This document shows, in pieces, positions 15,409 through 19,295 of a DNA stretch of 19,295 nucleotides (positions within the stretch are counted from its first letter, which is position 1; the number at the start of each line of letters is the position of its first letter). Under the pieces are notes generated by a model. The model saw nothing but the letters and a program-made list of their open reading frames with translations, was not told the origin of the DNA and made no database searches. The translations under genes were made by a program, and so were the position numbers. The stretch is from Psychromonas sp. (GTDB lineage Bacteria > Pseudomonadota > Gammaproteobacteria > Enterobacterales > Psychromonadaceae): NCBI GenBank assembly GCA_023145575.1, contig JAGLDN010000114.1:1-19295 (forward strand), in the 5' to 3' direction.

Positions 15409-16341
15409 ATGAGTCGCATCAGTATCCAGTGGTTTCCTGGTCACATGCACAAAGCTTATAAGCAAATAAAAGAAACACTCCCGCGAATAGATATTATTAT
15501 TGAAGTTGTTGATGCGCGGATCCCTTATAGTAGTGAAAATCCTTTGATTTATGCAATTCGAGAAAACATTCCCTGTATTAAAATACTCAATAAAGCGGAT
15601 TTAGCAGATCCAGATATTACGGCGCAGTGGATTAAATATTTACAATCACAGCAAAATATACAAGCGGTTGCCATTACTTCGTCTAATACCGCACAAGTTC
15701 ATCAAATTACTAAGTTATGCCAGCTGATGTTGCCTAATAAAGTAGGACAAGATAAACAAATCAAAGCGATCATCATGGGGATCCCTAACGTAGGGAAATC
15801 AACGATCATCAATATTTTAGCCAACAGAATCATTGCAAAAACAGGTAATGAGCCCGCTGTTACTAAACAACAACAGCGCATACGTTTAGCGAATGGGATT
15901 GTGCTTTTTGATACTCCTGGATTTTTATGGCCAAAAATTGAAAATCCAGATTCAGGCTATCGATTAGCGGTAATAGGTTCAATTAAAGATACAGCCATTG
16001 AATTAGAAGATATTGCTTATTATGCTGCACAATATTTAATTGAACATTATCCAGATCGTTTAAAAGTACGTTATGAATTACAAAATATCCCTGAAACAGA
16101 TCAGGATCTAATGGAAGCCATTGCATATCGCCGAGGCGCATTGCGTAAAGCGGGACATTTTGATATTTATAAAGTATCGACCATTTTACTTAATGAATTA
16201 CGCGCAGGCTCACTTGGCAGATTAAGTTTTGAAACTCCTGCAATGGCAGAAATTGAAAAAGTAACTGTTGCTAAGCTAATGTTTAAGAAGGCTGAAGACA
16301 ACATTGGAAAAAAAAAGTCACGCAAACATAAACGTCGTTAA
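15409..16341 (+). CDS. ylqF: Ribosome biogenesis GTPase YlqF/RbgA (circularly permuted)
   Basis: A 310-aa GTPase of the YlqF/YawG group, which acts in late assembly of the large ribosomal subunit. The G motifs are in permuted order: G4 NKAD (61-64) and G5-like TSS (91) come first, then the G1 P-loop GIPNVGKST (124-132) and G3 DTPG (168-171). The N-terminus WFPGHMHKA is the family hallmark. The C-terminal RNA-binding-like domain (about 180-295) has GAIDLEDIA-like and YRRGALRKAG sequence, and the tail is very basic (KKKSRKHKRR). The ATG is preceded by AAAAGG about 11 nt upstream. It is monocistronic and converges with crr, with only 58 bp between the stops. Confidence 0.93.
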   Translation: MSRISIQWFPGHMHKAYKQIKETLPRIDIIIEVVDARIPYSSENPLIYAIRENIPCIKILNKADLADPDITAQWIKYLQSQQNIQAVAITSSNTAQVHQITKLCQLMLPNKVGQDKQIKAIIMGIPNVGKSTIINILANRIIAKTGNEPAVTKQQQRIRLANGIVLFDTPGFLWPKIENPDSGYRLAVIGSIKDTAIELEDIAYYAAQYLIEHYPDRLKVRYELQNIPETDQDLMEAIAYRRGALRKAGHFDIYKVSTILLNELRAGSLGRLSFETPAMAEIEKVTVAKLMFKKAEDNIGKKKSRKHKRR

Positions 16342-16399
16342 ATATTGTTCACCATTATTTTTTCTCGTTACCATTTAAGGTGCAGAATTTATATAATTG

Positions 16400-16894
16400 T
16401 TATTTTACAATTTTTAATACAGGATCTACACCTACACTTACTTCACCTGACATTTTTTGAAGCTCTTTAACCTCATCTATGTTTGAGATAATAACAGGCG
16501 TTAAAATTGATTTCGCTTTTTCAGTTAATAGCGCGAGATCAAATTCGATAATTACATCGCCCATTTTTACTTTTTGCCCTTCTTGAGCAATACGAGTAAA
16601 GCCTTCGCCTCTGAGCTCAACAGTATCAATACCGAAGTGAACGAATAGCTCGACACCAGTATCAGACTCTAATGAAAACGCATGATTTGTTTCAAAAATC
16701 TTACCTATTTCACCATCACAAGGAGCAACCATTTTATTGCCGGTTGGCCGAATTGCTATACCATCACCAACAATTTTCTCAGCGAAAACGACATCTGGTA
16801 CATCTTCAATTGCAATGATTTCACCAGAAAGTGGTGCGATAATATCAATGGTTACACTTTTACTTTTCCCTTTAAACATATCAAAAAAACCCAT
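16400..16894 (-). CDS. crr: Glucose-specific PTS enzyme IIA (EIIA-Glc)
   Basis: A soluble phosphocarrier of 164 aa (E. coli 169). It accepts phosphate from HPr, passes it to EIIBC of glucose-type transporters, and in enteric bacteria also regulates adenylate cyclase and non-PTS permeases. The active-site histidine is His86 in VELFVHFGIDTVEL, with the supporting His71 in ETNHAFSLES. The N-terminus MGFFDMFKGK resembles the amphipathic membrane-binding tail of the E. coli protein. A strong Shine-Dalgarno AAGGAGA (16901-16907) lies 6 nt before the ATG. It is the last gene of ptsH-ptsI-crr, 68 bp after ptsI. In that gap GAGAG and CTCTC can pair, a possible processing or internal regulation site. 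Confidence 0.97.
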   Translation of the reverse strand: MGFFDMFKGKSKSVTIDIIAPLSGEIIAIEDVPDVVFAEKIVGDGIAIRPTGNKMVAPCDGEIGKIFETNHAFSLESDTGVELFVHFGIDTVELRGEGFTRIAQEGQKVKMGDVIIEFDLALLTEKAKSILTPVIISNIDEVKELQKMSGEVSVGVDPVLKIVK

Positions 16895-16962
16895 AATGCA
16901 TCTCCTTAATTAAATATTATAATATAGTGGAGAGTACCCGATGAAGGATCCTCTCGCAATAG

Positions 16963-18684
16963 TTAGGCAATCCCTCTTTTTAGCATAAAATTTGCAACTA
17001 ATGTTTCTATTTCTTTTGTAGTTGCACATACAAGTGCTTTAGTTGCTAATGCTTTTGCTTCAGCAAACTTTGTGTTGCGAATGATTTTCTTGATTTCTGG
17101 AATTGAGATGGAGCTCATTGAAAATTCATCAAGACCCATACCAAGTAATAATATTGTAGCACGCTTATCGCCAGCTAATTCACCACACATACCAGTCCAT
17201 TTACCTTCAGCATGGGATGCATCGATAATCTGTTTGATTAAATTTAACACCGGTGGTGACATTGGCTCATAGATTGCAGAAATTTTCTCATTTCCACGGT
17301 CAACAGCAAGTGTGTATTGTGTTAAATCATTTGTACCAATACTAAAGAAGTCAACTTCTTTGATCAGGTGATGTGCAATAACTACAGCAGCGGGCGTTTC
17401 AACCATAATACCAATTTCTATCGATTCGTCAAATGTCAAGTGTTCACTTAAAAGTTCAGCTTTAAGCGTTTCTAAAATTTCTTTTATTTTACGGATTTCT
17501 TCAACTGAAATGATCATTGGGAACATGATCTTTACTTTGCCAAAGACAGAGGCACGAAGTAACGCACGTAATTGAGGGTTCATAATCTCAGGTCGTTCAA
17601 GACAAATTCGTATTGCTCGCCAGCCTAAAAATGGGTTCATTTCTTTTGGTAAATTTAAATAAGGGAGATCTTTATCGCCACCGATATCCATTGTACGAAT
17701 AATACAAGGTTTACCTTTCATTTTTTCAACAACTTCTTTGTAGGCGGTATACTGCTCTTCTTCAGAGGGTAATTTGTCGCGATCCATAAAGAGAAACTCT
17801 GAGCGGTATAGACCAATACATTCAGCGCCGTTGCGGTTTGCACCTTCAGTATCATTTACATTACCTATATTTGCACCAATTTCAATAATGTGCCCATCTA
17901 ATGTGACTGCTGGAAGTTTTTTCAATTTTGCCAGCTCTACTTTTTTCGTTAGGTAAGCTCTTTTTAATACCTTGGCTTCTTTTATCTGTAGTTCTGTTGG
18001 ATTAATAATGACTTTATTATTAATCGCATCAAGAATGATGAAATCGCCATTTTTTACACGTTGAGTAATATAAGCGGTCCCTACAATCGCAGGGATTTCA
18101 AGTGTTCGCGCCATGATCGATGTATGCGCAGTTTTGCCGCCAATGTTTGTGATAAAACCGAGGACTTTATTAACATTAACTTGTGCTGTTTGAGAAGGGG
18201 TTAAGTCGTTAGCGACTAAAATAACTTCATCTTGAATATCGCTTAAATTAACGATTGAAATGCCCAGTACATTTTTTAATAAACGGTTACCTATATCTCT
18301 AAAATCACTCGCACGTTCACGTAGATATGGATCTTCTAAGGCTGATAGCGTTTCAACCATTTCATCAACGACTAAGCTTATTGCATAATCAGCAGAATAA
18401 TGTTTACCTTTAATTAAAGCTTTTATTTCTTCTTCTAGCTCGTCATCTTCAATTAACATGATGTGTCCATCAAAGATACCCGCTTTTTCTGCTCCTAATG
18501 CAATTAATGCTCGGTCTCTTATCACCTCTAACTGTGCAACAGCTTTATCTCGACATTCCCAAAATCGTGTAATTTCTTTTTCTGAATCTTCCATCATTGC
18601 TTTGTTTAGAACGATTTCTTCTTCTTTTACTATTAGCGCTTTGGCACAGTTGATGCCTGGAGAAGCTAGAATACCTGAAATCAT
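16963..18684 (-). CDS. ptsI: PTS enzyme I (phosphoenolpyruvate-protein phosphotransferase)
   Basis: Takes phosphate from phosphoenolpyruvate and gives it to HPr, the first step of the PTS relay, in the cytoplasm. The protein is 573 aa (E. coli 575). The phosphorylated residue is His187 in GGKTAHTSIMARTLEIPAIV. The PEP-binding C-terminal barrel carries LYRSEFLFMDRD, RTMDIGGDKDLPYL, FSIGTNDLTQYTLAVDRGN and the catalytic Cys500 in GMCGELAGD. All core residues are intact, so it should be active. The ATG has a good ribosome binding site (AGGGGG, 18689-18694). It lies 58 bp downstream of ptsH in the same operon. Confidence 0.97.
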   Translation of the reverse strand: MISGILASPGINCAKALIVKEEEIVLNKAMMEDSEKEITRFWECRDKAVAQLEVIRDRALIALGAEKAGIFDGHIMLIEDDELEEEIKALIKGKHYSADYAISLVVDEMVETLSALEDPYLRERASDFRDIGNRLLKNVLGISIVNLSDIQDEVILVANDLTPSQTAQVNVNKVLGFITNIGGKTAHTSIMARTLEIPAIVGTAYITQRVKNGDFIILDAINNKVIINPTELQIKEAKVLKRAYLTKKVELAKLKKLPAVTLDGHIIEIGANIGNVNDTEGANRNGAECIGLYRSEFLFMDRDKLPSEEEQYTAYKEVVEKMKGKPCIIRTMDIGGDKDLPYLNLPKEMNPFLGWRAIRICLERPEIMNPQLRALLRASVFGKVKIMFPMIISVEEIRKIKEILETLKAELLSEHLTFDESIEIGIMVETPAAVVIAHHLIKEVDFFSIGTNDLTQYTLAVDRGNEKISAIYEPMSPPVLNLIKQIIDASHAEGKWTGMCGELAGDKRATILLLGMGLDEFSMSSISIPEIKKIIRNTKFAEAKALATKALVCATTKEIETLVANFMLKRGIA

Positions 18685-18742
18685 ATGACCCCCTGTTGTT
18701 GATTATTTATAACGGAAAACGCTAAATGTTATTAATTTTTGT

Positions 18743-19000
18743 CTAAGTCAGTTTAGCCATCAGTTCGACAAGCGTTTCTACTGCTTTTTGTTCATCAACA
18801 CCTTCCGCTTTAATATTTATTAAAGTACCTTCAGTTAAACCTAATGTTTGTAATTTGAACAAGCTTTTTGCGCTTGCCGTTTTACCATTCACTTCAACAA
18901 CGATCTCTGATTCAAATGCTTTTGCTTCTTTAACAAATTGAGCCGCTGGACGAGTATGCAGACCATTAGCTGCAGTGATTTTAATTATTTTTTCAAACAT
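18743..19000 (-). CDS. ptsH: Phosphocarrier protein HPr
   Basis: Shuttles phosphate from enzyme I to the EIIA proteins. At 85 aa it is exactly the length of E. coli HPr. The active-site His15 lies in NGLHTRPAAQFV, and the Ser46 region reads ASAKSLFKLQTLGLTEGT, nearly identical to the enteric protein. I start it at the ATG at 19000, where the HPr domain begins and AAGGTA lies about 7 nt upstream. The frame stays open further upstream, to an ATG at 19162, but that extension has no HPr character. First gene of the ptsH-ptsI-crr operon. Confidence 0.97.
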   Translation of the reverse strand: MFEKIIKITAANGLHTRPAAQFVKEAKAFESEIVVEVNGKTASAKSLFKLQTLGLTEGTLINIKAEGVDEQKAVETLVELMAKLT

Positions 19001-19069
19001 AATACTACCTTTTCTATAAATATAAATACCGTATAACGGCAATTTGGATGAGGGTATTTTATTAAAATA

Positions 19070-19098
19070 ACAATACAAAAAAAGCGACATAAGGTCAA
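19070..19098 (-). promoter_or_regulatory. Probable sigma70 promoter of ptsH-ptsI-crr
   Basis: On the minus strand TTGACC (19093-19098, 5/6) is separated by exactly 17 bp from TATTGT (19070-19075, 4/6). The spacer contains seven T residues. Transcription would start near 19063, giving a leader of about 60 nt that includes a small CCGT/ACGG inverted repeat near 19029-19039. No clear CRP box was found. Upstream, 19099-19295, I see no gene and no other feature. Confidence 0.45.
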
Positions 19099-19295
19099 GC
19101 GATAAATAATTTATAAGATCAGTAGATAGATTAATAAAAACATATGCTAAAGGTATAAACAAGAGCTGATTAATCGGGAATTAATATCAAATAATTTGCT
19201 GTTATAATAATTTTCAGTGACTTTAATCTGAAGATCTCTTCAAAATGTATAGTATCCTCATGAAAAATTCTGTTATTTAAAATTATAATACATTA

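Noticed and set aside
19001..19162. 54-residue N-terminal extension of HPr
   Set aside because: The extension is not part of HPr, spans the predicted promoter, and the inner ATG gives exactly the family length with a ribosome binding site.
1..19295. CRISPR array, tRNA, rRNA or prophage
   Set aside because: No regular repeat-spacer pattern, no recognisable tRNA or rRNA sequence, and no phage structural or integrase genes were seen.

Overview
The window is AT-rich DNA from a gammaproteobacterium. Enteric-type proteins support this: an E. coli-length hexameric-type citrate synthase, TamA and TamB, and a ptsH-ptsI-crr cluster whose HPr and EIIA-Glc are very close to the enterobacterial versions. 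The strong A+T bias, the loose packing (several non-coding gaps of 0.5-1.8 kb) and the full sugar PTS would fit a host-associated lineage such as the Orbaceae. I cannot assign a genus from sequence alone.

Layout. 1-1316: an 8-bp tandem repeat at the window edge, then gltA on the minus strand. 1317-3109: a nearly gene-free stretch holding the gltA promoter, a decayed repeat element, one doubtful 64-codon gene, a clear miniature inverted-repeat element (2206-2618) and the leader of the next operon. 3148-12332: a tight four-gene plus-strand operon: a solute-binding lipoprotein, a membrane c-di-GMP phosphodiesterase (HAMP-PAS-degenerate GGDEF-EAL), tamA and tamB. 12333-15408: a looser region with a DnaJ-like protein lacking the zinc finger and a leucine-rich-repeat protein (both minus strand), separated by further copies of the inverted-repeat element. 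15409-16341: the ribosome-assembly GTPase ylqF/rbgA. 16400-19000: crr, ptsI and ptsH on the minus strand, i.e. the operon ptsH-ptsI-crr reading leftward, with a promoter upstream of ptsH.

How the parts work together. The PTS genes give the general phosphorelay (PtsI to HPr) plus EIIA-Glc. TamA and TamB form the translocation and assembly module that spans the envelope. The two genes ahead of tamA look like a periplasmic sensor and its c-di-GMP output: a TauA/NMT1-type binding lipoprotein with no ABC permease or ATPase nearby, overlapping a membrane phosphodiesterase gene. This resembles the NspS/MbaA arrangement but with a different binding-protein family, and it is apparently co-transcribed with the TAM genes. 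That operon and the dispersed miniature inverted-repeat family are the two most interesting things here.
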